DNA of 64,000 nucleotides from contig NZ_QRHC01000004.1 of NCBI RefSeq assembly GCF_003415655.1, positions 62,001 to 126,000 of the forward strand. The letters are read 5' to 3'. Positions 18,484 through 27,154 of this stretch are shown piece after piece. Positions within the stretch are counted from its first letter, which is position 1. Every line of letters starts with the position of its first letter. The position numbers and the translations under genes were made by a program. The notes under the pieces are model-generated. The model ran no database searches. It was given only the letters and a program-made list of their open reading frames with translations, and was not told the origin of the DNA. The DNA is from Vibrio maerlii. GTDB taxonomy: Bacteria; Pseudomonadota; Gammaproteobacteria; Enterobacterales; Vibrionaceae.

Positions 18484-20073
18484 ATGACAGAACAACGTGT
18501 AGACGCTGTGGCTACTCACGCAGCCCCAATGAAATCAGAATGCTTTGAGACAATGACGATTGTGGCGGGTCGTTACTTTAACCCGCAACCCGTAACAGGG
18601 TATCAAATGAAGAGTGGACCATTAGGTAATCCCCTTCATGAGAATCTTGATACTGATTTTGAGCAAAAACTCGCAGAGCGCTTTTCAAAAGTCGTGGGCG
18701 AGAAGACAACCTTGGGTGTCAAACGTCTACACATGCAGATGCCTCAAATTGATCCGAGCGCTTTGCCATCGAGTTCTGATTATCAGCCGGTAGAAGCTCC
18801 AGAGTCATTGGCTACAACATCGATGTCCTTAGTCTGGCTGAAGCAAGAGGATGTGAAGAGTGCGCGCATTGGCTATCACTTTAAAGACAATACGCTAGCG
18901 GACTTGAAAGACCGCCTAGCTGAAGAAATACAGCTTAACGGTATCATAGGTAATCTTGGTTATTTCATGACCAAAGAGCTAAACGTCGGCGATCATATTT
19001 GGTCACATAAATTGCGTTATCCAAACCCTGACCATCAATTGCCAGAGATTCTGTCGTACTTAGGTTTTTACTACTTTGCCGATGAGAACGGTGAAGTGGA
19101 GACAGCAGGCTTCCCTACGGCGCATGATTCAGCGGTAGCGGTTGATTTGGATGGTAAAGTGCATGTTCTTCCTTCGGTAACGTGTAACCGTTTCGATATT
19201 GATATCAACAACAGTCCATTTCATGTGGATTGCTTAAACCCGAGTCTAGAAGATGTAGCTCATCGTGATGTCGCACTGTTTAACGTTAACTTTCCAATGA
19301 CGCATCAAGGACACCTAGTTGAGTTCGCTCCAATGCTTCAATTGGAAAATCGAATTAATGTGTTTGTGGCAAACCGAGGCAATGGCGTTAAACCAGAGGA
19401 AGAAGTGGTGAAGATCTGGCAAGGCGAATGCCCACTCCCATCTTTTGGTTCCCTACTTTCTTTTAAGCGTGAAGCGTTCGATCGTTTGTTCCCTCAAGGT
19501 CTTCAAGTTGGTGATCGAGTTAACGTGAAACCTTACGCTAACGAAATTGATCTTTCTAAGTTCAAACAGGTATTGGGGGGATTGGTTCCTTCGGTTATCG
19601 ACGGTCAACCTATTGTTCCGACGGGCAATGAGGTGACTGCAGAGCAAGCTGAGCACGCACTAGACCGTGTGGCAAATACAGATTCTCCACTGGCTCGTTC
19701 TGGTAAAGAAACCAATAATTTTGATGCACTCATTCGCGAGCCGTCAGGACTGTTCATTCAAACCGACAACCACATTGGCTACCTGTTGTTTGATGGTCGC
19801 CATGAAATGAGCATTGGTGCCAATATTGTTGATGTTGCTAATCTTCTCAAGCGCGTCACCGAGTCAGATATTGATTTGTTCGAAGGCGAAACCCTACACA
19901 ATGCGATCGCGATTGATGGTGGTTCTGCAATGAAGGTTTATGCGGCTACTGTCGATGGTGTCAACGAACCGAAAATGGATATTCTTAATCGCGTCGCTGC
20001 TGGTGGACGTAACTCCCCAGGGGACGACCCGCAAGGTCTTAACCTGTATTCAACTGTTATTCTGGAAGTATAA
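18484..20073 (+). CDS. Phosphodiester glycosidase (NAGPA)-like protein, cytosolic
   Basis: 529 residues, no signal peptide. The C-terminal third matches the core pattern of the NAGPA/phosphodiester alpha-glycosidase family: GYLLFDGRHEMSIGANIVDV near residue 435, AIAIDGGSAMKVY near residue 482, and ILNRVAAGGRN before a final hydrophobic strand. Family members remove a sugar joined through a phosphodiester or act on related polysaccharide links. The N-terminal 350 residues I do not recognise. It lies between the ROK regulator and the second GT4 gene (18 bases apart). Cytosolic location suits processing of an imported solute; the reaction is inferred from the C-terminal motifs only. Confidence 0.65.
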   Translation: MTEQRVDAVATHAAPMKSECFETMTIVAGRYFNPQPVTGYQMKSGPLGNPLHENLDTDFEQKLAERFSKVVGEKTTLGVKRLHMQMPQIDPSALPSSSDYQPVEAPESLATTSMSLVWLKQEDVKSARIGYHFKDNTLADLKDRLAEEIQLNGIIGNLGYFMTKELNVGDHIWSHKLRYPNPDHQLPEILSYLGFYYFADENGEVETAGFPTAHDSAVAVDLDGKVHVLPSVTCNRFDIDINNSPFHVDCLNPSLEDVAHRDVALFNVNFPMTHQGHLVEFAPMLQLENRINVFVANRGNGVKPEEEVVKIWQGECPLPSFGSLLSFKREAFDRLFPQGLQVGDRVNVKPYANEIDLSKFKQVLGGLVPSVIDGQPIVPTGNEVTAEQAEHALDRVANTDSPLARSGKETNNFDALIREPSGLFIQTDNHIGYLLFDGRHEMSIGANIVDVANLLKRVTESDIDLFEGETLHNAIAIDGGSAMKVYAATVDGVNEPKMDILNRVAAGGRNSPGDDPQGLNLYSTVILEV

Positions 20074-20090
20074 AAGGTGTAAAGAGCATC

Positions 20091-21428
20091 ATGAGGATAT
20101 TATTAGCGCACTATAGAGTAGGGGAGACCGATGGCGTCTCTCTCGAAATGGATAAATGGAAATGGGCTCTTGAACAACAAGGCCATGACGTTTTCTATTT
20201 AGCAGGTAGTTCAGGTAGTGTCGATGCAACATGTGTTAATGCATTGAAGTACGAAGACGGGCTCAACGCTAAAATCACTCAGGATGCCTTTATTGCACCC
20301 GAGTACTTTGCTAACGAGCAAGCGCTAATGGAAGCCATTGAACGTCAGGCGACAGAAATCGAAACTGAAGTGACCAAGGCCATTCAATCTCAAAAGATTG
20401 ATTTGATTGTGCCAAACAATATCTTTGCGGTCGGACATAGTTTGGCTGCAGCCATTGGTCTTGAGCGAGCAGTACAAACAACGGGCGTGAAAGTGGTGAA
20501 TCACCACCATGACTTCCACTGGGAACGCGAAAAGTTTGCCAACCCTGTTTACCCAGCGGTAAAACAGATTTTGGAGGCTTACTTCCCTCCACGTCGAGAT
20601 AGCGACAAGCATTGCGTGATTAATCAACTTGCCTATCAATCGCTCAGAAACAAGACAGGTTTTGAATCCACAGTGGTACCAAACGTGTTTGATTTTGACG
20701 GGTGTGATTGGAAGGTTGATGAGTACAACCAAGATTTCCGTGAGTCGGTTGGCCTGCGTGAAGATGATATTGTTTTTCTTCAGGCAACGCGTATCGTTGC
20801 TCGTAAAGGTATTGAGTTGGCGGTCGATCTAATTGAAAAACTTGAGCAAATTAAACCTAACTGGTTAGGAAAAACCCTGTATAACGGCAAGTTGGTGACG
20901 GAGCACAGTCGCCTAGTTTTAGTGCTTGCTGGCATGAATGAAGAAGACGAGTACTTTGATAAGTTAAAAACTAAGGCTCAACAAGCCGGCGTTGAACTCC
21001 TATTTATCAATCCACACATCAGACATAGCCGCGAAGAAATAGAGCAAACGAAGTTCTATTCACTCTGGGATGCCTATGTTCATGCTGACATTGTGACGTA
21101 CCCTAGTTGGTTGGAAGGTTGGGGCAACCAGTTCTTAGAAGGCTTGGTCGCGAATGTTCCCCAAGTCGTTTATCGTTATCCTGTTTATGGTACCGACATA
21201 GAGCAATTTGGTTTTGATATTATCGACCTGGGTGATTCGCTAAGCTGGGATGACAATGGTCTAGCAGTAATTAGTGACGAACAATTAAATCTTGCTGCAA
21301 AACAGACTGAGCAATACCTTTTTGATGCAGAGTATAGAGCTCAATCGATGACAAAGAATTTCGATATTGGCCGTAAAAACCTGTCATACAAGGCTTTAGG
21401 CAAAATCCTCGAAACCGTCTTTAGTTAG
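20091..21428 (+). CDS. GT4-type glycosyltransferase, copy 2
   Basis: 445 residues, collinear with the gene at 8836-10176; shared blocks include GETDGVSLEMDKWKWALE at the N-terminus, HHHDFHWER in the middle and the EGWGNQFLEGL donor-site region near residue 345. The GT-B two-domain architecture is complete. It is the last gene of the ROK/NAGPA-like unit, and a strong terminator follows. Two paralogues under different regulators (LacI and ROK) suggest related but distinct glycosides. The donor and acceptor are unknown. Confidence 0.85.
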   Translation: MRILLAHYRVGETDGVSLEMDKWKWALEQQGHDVFYLAGSSGSVDATCVNALKYEDGLNAKITQDAFIAPEYFANEQALMEAIERQATEIETEVTKAIQSQKIDLIVPNNIFAVGHSLAAAIGLERAVQTTGVKVVNHHHDFHWEREKFANPVYPAVKQILEAYFPPRRDSDKHCVINQLAYQSLRNKTGFESTVVPNVFDFDGCDWKVDEYNQDFRESVGLREDDIVFLQATRIVARKGIELAVDLIEKLEQIKPNWLGKTLYNGKLVTEHSRLVLVLAGMNEEDEYFDKLKTKAQQAGVELLFINPHIRHSREEIEQTKFYSLWDAYVHADIVTYPSWLEGWGNQFLEGLVANVPQVVYRYPVYGTDIEQFGFDIIDLGDSLSWDDNGLAVISDEQLNLAAKQTEQYLFDAEYRAQSMTKNFDIGRKNLSYKALGKILETVFS

Positions 21429-21454
21429 CTGAGAGCATCTTTGTGCAGATACTA

Positions 21455-21484
21455 AAAAGCGAGAGTGTGAAAACTCTCGCTTTT
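21455..21484 (+). terminator. Terminator after the second GT4 gene
   Basis: Perfect 12-bp stem AAAAGCGAGAGT / ACTCTCGCTTTT with a 6-base loop, ending in TTTT. Confidence 0.85.
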
Positions 21485-21523
21485 GCTTTGTGTGCGTTTC
21501 TTTAGGTGTTTATTACACTTGAG

Positions 21524-22204
21524 CTACGACAATGGAAGGTGCTTCACTGCGCGGAACTCAAACATATCTTTAAATTCACAGAACTCAACGGCGCCGTGAG
21601 TCAGTTCGCCAAATGACTCATTCATACGTTGCTCGATACGAGCACAAGTATCAAGAAGCTCTCTCTCTTGTTCTTCATCTAGGTGGATTACCTTGTAGCT
21701 TAGTGTGATATGGAAGTGGTAACTATCATGCACAGGGTGGCGAATTCCTGTTAGCTCACTTAGGTTTTCACGACATGCCTTAATTGCGTCTAAAGTTTCT
21801 TGGTTAGCAGGCTTGATGCGCAGCACGGTGCCACCGTTTCGGCTGTTATATACATGGTCAAACACCATTTTAAACTTAGGTGTTGCTTGAGCCTCATTTA
21901 ACCAAGTCATGAACTGCTCTGTTGCATCTTCCAATGAAACGTCTGAAGTTAGCTTACTGCTCCAAACGGATTCATCACGAATTTGATCACATAGGCCTTC
22001 AAACACTGTCATATGCATGCTTGATTCTGGTAGGAACGCATAGTTCTTTGCACAATCCATCGCTTTCAGTTGTTGTTGAGCCCAGATTACTTGCTTTAGT
22101 ACTGGGCTTTCTTTGTCAACATGGCAGAGGAAAGTATTACCAGGAAAGTGACGTACTGAGCCGTCTTCATTGAATTTTACACCGACTGATGGAGCGTAGT
22201 TCAT
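21524..22204 (-). CDS. DUF1868 protein, 2H phosphoesterase superfamily
   Basis: 226 residues with the paired HxT motifs of the 2H phosphoesterase fold: HMTVF at about residue 63 and HITLSY near residue 167. Superfamily members hydrolyse cyclic phosphates or ligate RNA 2'-5' ends; DUF1868 itself has no established function that I know of. It is transcribed towards the GT4 gene, but its promoter region carries the third copy of the TTAACTTGGTTAA palindrome (22252-22276), which links it to the transporter operon. A role in cyclic-phosphate or phosphodiester breakdown of the imported solute is a reasonable hypothesis, not shown. Confidence 0.82.
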   Translation of the reverse strand: MNYAPSVGVKFNEDGSVRHFPGNTFLCHVDKESPVLKQVIWAQQQLKAMDCAKNYAFLPESSMHMTVFEGLCDQIRDESVWSSKLTSDVSLEDATEQFMTWLNEAQATPKFKMVFDHVYNSRNGGTVLRIKPANQETLDAIKACRENLSELTGIRHPVHDSYHFHITLSYKVIHLDEEQERELLDTCARIEQRMNESFGELTHGAVEFCEFKDMFEFRAVKHLPLS

Positions 22205-22251
22205 TTCATCATTCTCATTATAAGTAGGGTTGTTGGTAGCGATTTTACCAA

Positions 22252-22276
22252 TTTAAATTAACTTGGTTAATTTAAT
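22252..22276. promoter_or_regulatory. Candidate ROK-regulator operator, copy 3
   Basis: Inverted repeat with 11-bp arms (one mismatch) around TTG, 48 bp before the DUF1868 gene start. It shares the core TTAACTTGGTTAA and the AT-rich arm sequence with the two copies before the ABC operon. Confidence 0.8.
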
Positions 22277-22343
22277 TATATAAAGAGAATGAGCTTGATC
22301 ACTAATTGAGATGGATTCATCAAAAAGTCACTGAAATGCAAAA

Positions 22344-22372
22344 GGCTTGGCATCGTTTAACGAAGCCAAGCC
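22344..22372 (-). terminator. Terminator after DUF2860 gene 1
   Basis: GGCTTGGC / GCCAAGCC with an inner TCG/CGA extension; the minus strand continues TTTTGC. It ends the leftward gene at 22420. Confidence 0.7.
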
Positions 22373-22419
22373 CTTATGATAATTGGTGCCCTAGATAGTT
22401 TGAAGCAAGGGCGGTATGT

Positions 22420-23379
22420 TTAGAAGCTGTATGTCATTGCAGCAATAACCTGGTACTCGCTTGCATCGTAGAAGTCGATGTTTGAGTCGCTAGACTCATA
22501 GCCAGCAACCCCGATAAACGTCCAATCTTCCCAGCCCATGAATTCTTCGTATTGGTACATCGCTTGAAGCGCGTAACCACTGTCTTCACGCGTTTTACCA
22601 TCAAATTCTGCAATTGGATTTGCTTCATCGAAATCACGGATGTCATACTCGAAACCTAAGATAAATGCGTGGTTACCTGCTTGACGCATGTACTCGATAC
22701 CAAATCCGTATTCAGAAAAAGACTCAGCGTCACCATCCGCTGAGTAAGAGCCATAGTTCACCGATGGGATAAGCGCTGATTGACCATCTAGGTAATAGGT
22801 GTATGAAACCGCACCGTTGAATCCTGAACCACTGCGTTCGAGTTCTTTAATTGATGCTTCATTGTCCACGTCTTTGCTGTAGTAGATACCGTCGAAACCA
22901 AAACCTGTTCCCGCTATTTCTTCCGCCTGGAAACGGAAACCGTTTGCAGATAGGTCAGTTGTTTCACGTTTAGAATTCAACTCATAAGGATTTTCCCATA
23001 CTTCATCCGCCATTAGTGCATGAACATAGGAAACATCGAGCACTGTACCGTTATCCATCTTGTAGCCATAACCTAGCTCGAATGCGAGTTCACCTTGGAT
23101 AAGCTCTTCGTTGTGAGTACCACCATAAACGTAGTGTTTTTCGTTAAACGCATATTCTAAATTAACAATAGGTTCAACCGTAAACTCGCTCTCTGATGAA
23201 GCAGAGCCATACTGGCTGATAGTTTCATCACCGTCGGTACTTAGGTTATCTTCTTGGGTGAAAATACCCATTCCTAGACCAACCTGACCACTAAAACCAA
23301 GTTCGTCGTCTTCTGCCATCGCATAGCTAGATGTTGCAAGTAGAATAGCTGCAGTAAGTGCAGAGAATTTCTTATCCAT
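22420..23379 (-). CDS. DUF2860 outer-membrane beta-barrel protein, copy 1
   Basis: 319 residues starting at MDKKFSA; GGAG lies six bases before this ATG, and an in-frame ATG four codons upstream lacks one. The signal peptide ends at AMA, giving a mature start EDDELGFSGQ. Alternating beta-strand pattern and a terminal aromatic residue (AAMTYSF) indicate an outer-membrane barrel. It shares FELGYGYK, ETTDLS and the C-terminal EYQVIA pattern with the proteins at 26011-27000 and 44633-45616. Function of the family is unknown; porin-like uptake is a guess. Confidence 0.85.
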   Translation of the reverse strand: MDKKFSALTAAILLATSSYAMAEDDELGFSGQVGLGMGIFTQEDNLSTDGDETISQYGSASSESEFTVEPIVNLEYAFNEKHYVYGGTHNEELIQGELAFELGYGYKMDNGTVLDVSYVHALMADEVWENPYELNSKRETTDLSANGFRFQAEEIAGTGFGFDGIYYSKDVDNEASIKELERSGSGFNGAVSYTYYLDGQSALIPSVNYGSYSADGDAESFSEYGFGIEYMRQAGNHAFILGFEYDIRDFDEANPIAEFDGKTREDSGYALQAMYQYEEFMGWEDWTFIGVAGYESSDSNIDFYDASEYQVIAAMTYSF

Positions 23380-23511
23380 AGTGGACTCCATTAAAAGACA
23401 GTGTTCTGTTTTGTATAAGGAGAACTTAACGAAGTCGGTGTCAAACTTATGTCGAGCTGATGTCGAAAAAAAATCAACGAAGGTGATTTAGTAGCAGGTT
23501 CATAAAACAAG

Positions 23512-23553
23512 GCCACTTACTCCGAAATAATAATGGGAATAAGTGACCTGTTT
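23512..23553 (-). terminator. Terminator-like hairpin after the PQQ-dehydrogenase gene
   Basis: Imperfect stem GGTCACTTATTCC / GGAGTAAGTGGCC read on the minus strand, followed by TTGTTTT. Confidence 0.55.
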
Positions 23554-23576
23554 TGAAAGATTTGGGTCAATAGACT

Positions 23577-24698
23577 CTAATTACTTGGATTTAAGCGGTA
23601 AATGTTACCGTTGTCAGTGGATAGAAAAAGATAACCATCAGGGCTAATTGCAATATCTCGTATTCTCTCGTTAAGCTCGTCTAGAATACGTTTTTCCTCA
23701 GTGAGTTTAGGCGTTTTACCGCTGTCATCAATGGAGACCACGTTTATATGGGTAAGCTTTAAAGATCCTGCGAGTAGCTTTCCATCGAGGTTGGGATATT
23801 TATCCCCTCTATATAAAACTAAACTTGCCGGAGCGATTGAGGGGACGTAGACAAGCTTGGGTGACTCTATCCCCGATTTTTCTTCTGCTTCACCCACATC
23901 AAATGGTCCCCAATACTCTTTGCCGTGAGAGGTGACCGGCCAGCCATAATTTAGCGTAGGTTGAATTAGGTTGATCTCATCACCACCTCGAGGGCCATGC
24001 TCGATTTCCCACAAGCGCTGAGTTTTTGAATCGAAGAACAAGCCTTGAGGATTTCTGTGTCCATATGACCAGATTTCATCTCGTATCGAATCATCATTGA
24101 CGAATGGATTGTTGGTTGGTGTTGAGCCATCAAGCTTGAGTCTGAGAATAGAGGCCGCGTGGTTATTAGTATCTTGCCCATTATCACGATTGCCACGGTC
24201 ACCAACCCCGAAGTAAAGGTACCCTTCATCGTCAAAGCTGATGCGGCTACCGAAATGACGACCGCTGTCTTCGGATGCGTCAGTGATGAGCAAGTCTTGC
24301 CAATCAGTCAGCTTATTTCCATTTAAAGTTGCTGCTGCTAATACGACCGTTGAACCTTCAGATGTGTTCTTGCTGTATGTGAAGTAGTACTGCTCTGGTA
24401 CGATTGGAGAACGAGCAATATCGAGTAACCCTCCTTGGCCACCTTCATACAGTTCAGAGACAGAGTAGAGCGGTTGTTTACTGCCAGAAGAGATATCGAT
24501 CTTGGATATCGTGCCGTTCTTCTCATTTATGATAAGAGTATTGTTGTCTACAAATTCTATTCCCCAAGGAATATACAATCCGCTGGCGACGGCAGTCACA
24601 CTGTAGCTTTCATCGACAGGGACTTCATCCGCTAATAGAGTAGGGGAGGTTATTAGCCCTGATAGCGTCAAAATTGTTGAGTAAAACGTCCTGTTCAT
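23577..24698 (-). CDS. PQQ-dependent sugar dehydrogenase family protein (YliI/aldose dehydrogenase-like)
   Basis: 373 residues with a signal peptide (cleaved after TLLA) and a six-bladed beta-propeller of the soluble glucose/sorbosone dehydrogenase family: IPWGIEFVDNNTLIINEK at blade 1, RHFGSRISFDDEGYLYFGVGDRG, YGHRNPQGLFFD, WEIEHGPRGGDEINLI and a late DIAISPDGYLFLSTDNG. Family members oxidise aldoses in the periplasm with PQQ and calcium. Whether this organism makes PQQ is not visible here. The lipoprotein-hydrolase gene is 24 bases upstream, so the two may be cotranscribed. Confidence 0.88.
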   Translation of the reverse strand: MNRTFYSTILTLSGLITSPTLLADEVPVDESYSVTAVASGLYIPWGIEFVDNNTLIINEKNGTISKIDISSGSKQPLYSVSELYEGGQGGLLDIARSPIVPEQYYFTYSKNTSEGSTVVLAAATLNGNKLTDWQDLLITDASEDSGRHFGSRISFDDEGYLYFGVGDRGNRDNGQDTNNHAASILRLKLDGSTPTNNPFVNDDSIRDEIWSYGHRNPQGLFFDSKTQRLWEIEHGPRGGDEINLIQPTLNYGWPVTSHGKEYWGPFDVGEAEEKSGIESPKLVYVPSIAPASLVLYRGDKYPNLDGKLLAGSLKLTHINVVSIDDSGKTPKLTEEKRILDELNERIRDIAISPDGYLFLSTDNGNIYRLNPSN

Positions 24699-24722
24699 AA
24701 TGCTTCCTTAGCTAACTCTATT

Positions 24723-25925
24723 TTATTTGGCCGTAGCGATATTGACTGAACTCATCACCTCATCGAGTGCAGAAATGCTCAGTTCGAAGTAAGGGTTGTA
24801 GGTGAGTCGAGCATGGTTCTTACCTTCCTCAGTATAGCCCCATGCAGAGAACCAGACCTCAGCGCCTTCTATGCAGGCTTTCTCTAACACTTCCCCCTGT
24901 CCGTTACTGCAAATCAAGTTGTTACCATCAATCCCGTAATCTGGGTTGTGTGGTGAGAACATCAAACCCATGTGAGAACCATTGGAGATCCTTTGTTCTG
25001 GCAAGTCCATCGAAAGCTGGCTGCTACGTGGATCAGCCAATGGTTTCTCTCCTTGCCAAATCAATCTGTTCGCAGGGTTGGTGAACTGTTGATTGAAGGT
25101 TTGATGAGCGTAATCAGTACTGATCACACTGTCGGCTTCACTCATCATCATAAAGACCGGCTTATCATAAAACTGACCGTTAAGTGCTTTCTGCACCTCT
25201 TCTGAAGTTTGGTAGTAAACCGCTGCGCCATTCATTGGCAAAGAGTTATAACGCAGTGGGTTATCTTCAGGGTCCTGGTCAGCCCAATCAATAAAGTAGC
25301 TCGCTAGCTTTGCCCATTTCACCGCTGGCATCGATGGCTCGAAGGCTGGCGAAAATAGTAGAAGGCCGGATATTTCTGAGTCGTTTAGTGCTTCAGTAGT
25401 GACTAAGTTAGCACCTGTCGAATACCCCCCTAACCAAACACTATCGACGTCTTGTTTAAGTAGATTAATATGGTGGTGTACAACACCCTGCCAATCGTCA
25501 TAGCTAGGTAGAATCAAATCACCTGATTTACTCGCGTGCCCTGGCAGTAACACAGTTCGTACAAGATAACCTTTTGTGGCGAGATGATGCGCAATATCAA
25601 TATAAGAGTAGGGGGTATCCCCCAAACCATGCACCAACAAGACACCTTGACCATTAGGATGATCTGGAGTGTATTGAGCGGGTAATACTTTTGACAGCTC
25701 CGTTTCCCGGTCTTCAGTCATAAAAATACGGTTTTCTCTCAACCAGTCTGCAGTTTCAGCTTGATATTGTTCAAATGATGCTTGGCTATAGACTGGGAGT
25801 GAATCCGCATGGGAATATGCAGGGTCATCGGGGTTGTCAGTCTCTGAGTTAAGACTACAACCCGTTGTAATTATGACGGCTAAGCTAAGCGCGGAGAGCG
25901 GGAAAAGATGTCTGCTATTGATCAT
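24723..25925 (-). CDS. Alpha/beta-hydrolase lipoprotein
   Basis: 400 residues. A lipobox (ITTGC, Cys23) follows a hydrophobic signal. The hydrolase core shows the oxyanion strand VLLVHGLGDTPYSY near residue 95 and the nucleophile elbow GYSTGAN near residue 167, with an Asp in MMMSEADSVIS and a His in ISNGSHMGLMF completing a likely triad. It resembles serine-hydrolase or lysophospholipase-like lipoproteins. Substrate unknown. It should be anchored in the outer or inner membrane facing the periplasm. Confidence 0.82.
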   Translation of the reverse strand: MINSRHLFPLSALSLAVIITTGCSLNSETDNPDDPAYSHADSLPVYSQASFEQYQAETADWLRENRIFMTEDRETELSKVLPAQYTPDHPNGQGVLLVHGLGDTPYSYIDIAHHLATKGYLVRTVLLPGHASKSGDLILPSYDDWQGVVHHHINLLKQDVDSVWLGGYSTGANLVTTEALNDSEISGLLLFSPAFEPSMPAVKWAKLASYFIDWADQDPEDNPLRYNSLPMNGAAVYYQTSEEVQKALNGQFYDKPVFMMMSEADSVISTDYAHQTFNQQFTNPANRLIWQGEKPLADPRSSQLSMDLPEQRISNGSHMGLMFSPHNPDYGIDGNNLICSNGQGEVLEKACIEGAEVWFSAWGYTEEGKNHARLTYNPYFELSISALDEVMSSVNIATAK

Positions 25926-26010
25926 TACTGATGTCGTTCCTATTCATCTCGTTAGTTTTATAGTAATTGATACGCAAGTTATCAAAGTTATGATGAATAG
26001 GATGTGAATA

Positions 26011-27000
26011 CTAGAATTGGTAGTTCAAACCAAGTGTCACGATGTATTGCGATTCATCATAGAAGGTGATTGCTGAGTTGCTCTGTCCATAACCCGCAAA
26101 CGAGATTAGGGATACGTTCTCCCAACCATTAAGTTCTTCCATCTCATAAGCCAAGAATGCACTTAATGCATGGTCGTCGCGTTTTTTGCCGAACACGGGG
26201 TTCGTTTCATCATAGTCGCGATACTCGTAACCTCCTGTTAATGCAAATTGGTGACGACCTATGCTCTTGAAATAACTGATGTCTGCACCGAATGCGTTAT
26301 AAGCCATCGCGTCACCGTCTGCGGTTCTACGGTTATATTTCAGTGCTGGAACGATAAAGGTATCTCTATCGATGAAAAGGCGCATATCCCCTTTCAGGTA
26401 ATAGTGACTTCCGTCTCGGCGCATTGCTTCTTGAGTGTCTGTCGAAAATTTTGAATCCGAAGCCGATAGTTCATCATCGACGTCAATATGGGCATAAGCG
26501 AAATCTAACGAAAACAGTGAACCACCAATCGAGCTCAGTTTTAGACGGTAAGCGTTACCAGATTCGTCGGTTGTCTTGCGCTCAGTACCAACCGCATATG
26601 GATCTACCCAGGTTTCATTTTCAATAATCGTAGGGAGAATCGAGACATCAACGACGGTTCCAGACGCTAATTTCTGCTTGTAGCCAATTTCAAAAGCCAC
26701 ATCGCCAACAGCGATGTCGGCGCGAGACGTACCGGCATAAAACTGTTTGCTATTGCCTTCACCGAAGGTATAGGCAATGTTACCTAGTGGCGCCGCAAGA
26801 AAGCCGTCATCGCTTTCAGCCTTTGCATTTTGGCTTGATAGTGTTTTATCACCATCAGTATTGAAGTTTGATGTTTGAGAAGCGTAACCGGTGTTGATAG
26901 AGATTTCGCCGCTCCAACCTGCTTCACCGAGTGGCCTTGCGTGAGTTGTGAATGAAAAACTAGCTATGAGAACAGCGGTAGAAAGAGCAATCTTTTGCAT
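26011..27000 (-). CDS. DUF2860 outer-membrane beta-barrel protein, copy 2
   Basis: 329 residues from MQKIALS. Longer in-frame starts exist, but this one begins a normal signal peptide (cleaved near THA) and the extra N-terminal residues are not membrane-like. It shares with copy 3 (44633-45616) the segments GWSGEISINTGYAS, YAGTSR, ALKYN and the terminal LGLNYQF pattern. Function unknown. It is monocistronic, upstream of the cytochrome b561 terminator. Confidence 0.85.
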   Translation of the reverse strand: MQKIALSTAVLIASFSFTTHARPLGEAGWSGEISINTGYASQTSNFNTDGDKTLSSQNAKAESDDGFLAAPLGNIAYTFGEGNSKQFYAGTSRADIAVGDVAFEIGYKQKLASGTVVDVSILPTIIENETWVDPYAVGTERKTTDESGNAYRLKLSSIGGSLFSLDFAYAHIDVDDELSASDSKFSTDTQEAMRRDGSHYYLKGDMRLFIDRDTFIVPALKYNRRTADGDAMAYNAFGADISYFKSIGRHQFALTGGYEYRDYDETNPVFGKKRDDHALSAFLAYEMEELNGWENVSLISFAGYGQSNSAITFYDESQYIVTLGLNYQF

Positions 27001-27102
27001 GTAACAGCCTAATTCCATGTGATTATTTGAAGTTCTTATTAAAGCATTGTAATCATATCTTTGACTATTTGTTTTGTAGATTTTAATCATGAATTATTCT
27101 AA

Positions 27103-27128
27103 AAAGCCTCGTCATTCGACGAGGCTTT
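27103..27128 (-). terminator. Terminator after cytochrome b561 gene
   Basis: Perfect 11-bp stem AAAGCCTCGTC / GACGAGGCTTT with a 4-base loop; the minus strand ends in TTTTT. Confidence 0.88.
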
Positions 27129-27154
27129 GAACATTTTGCATTCTACAAGAAGGC

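Noticed and set aside
20325..20732. 135-codon minus-strand frame within the second GT4 gene
   Set aside because: Antisense shadow of a conserved coding region without its own start signals.
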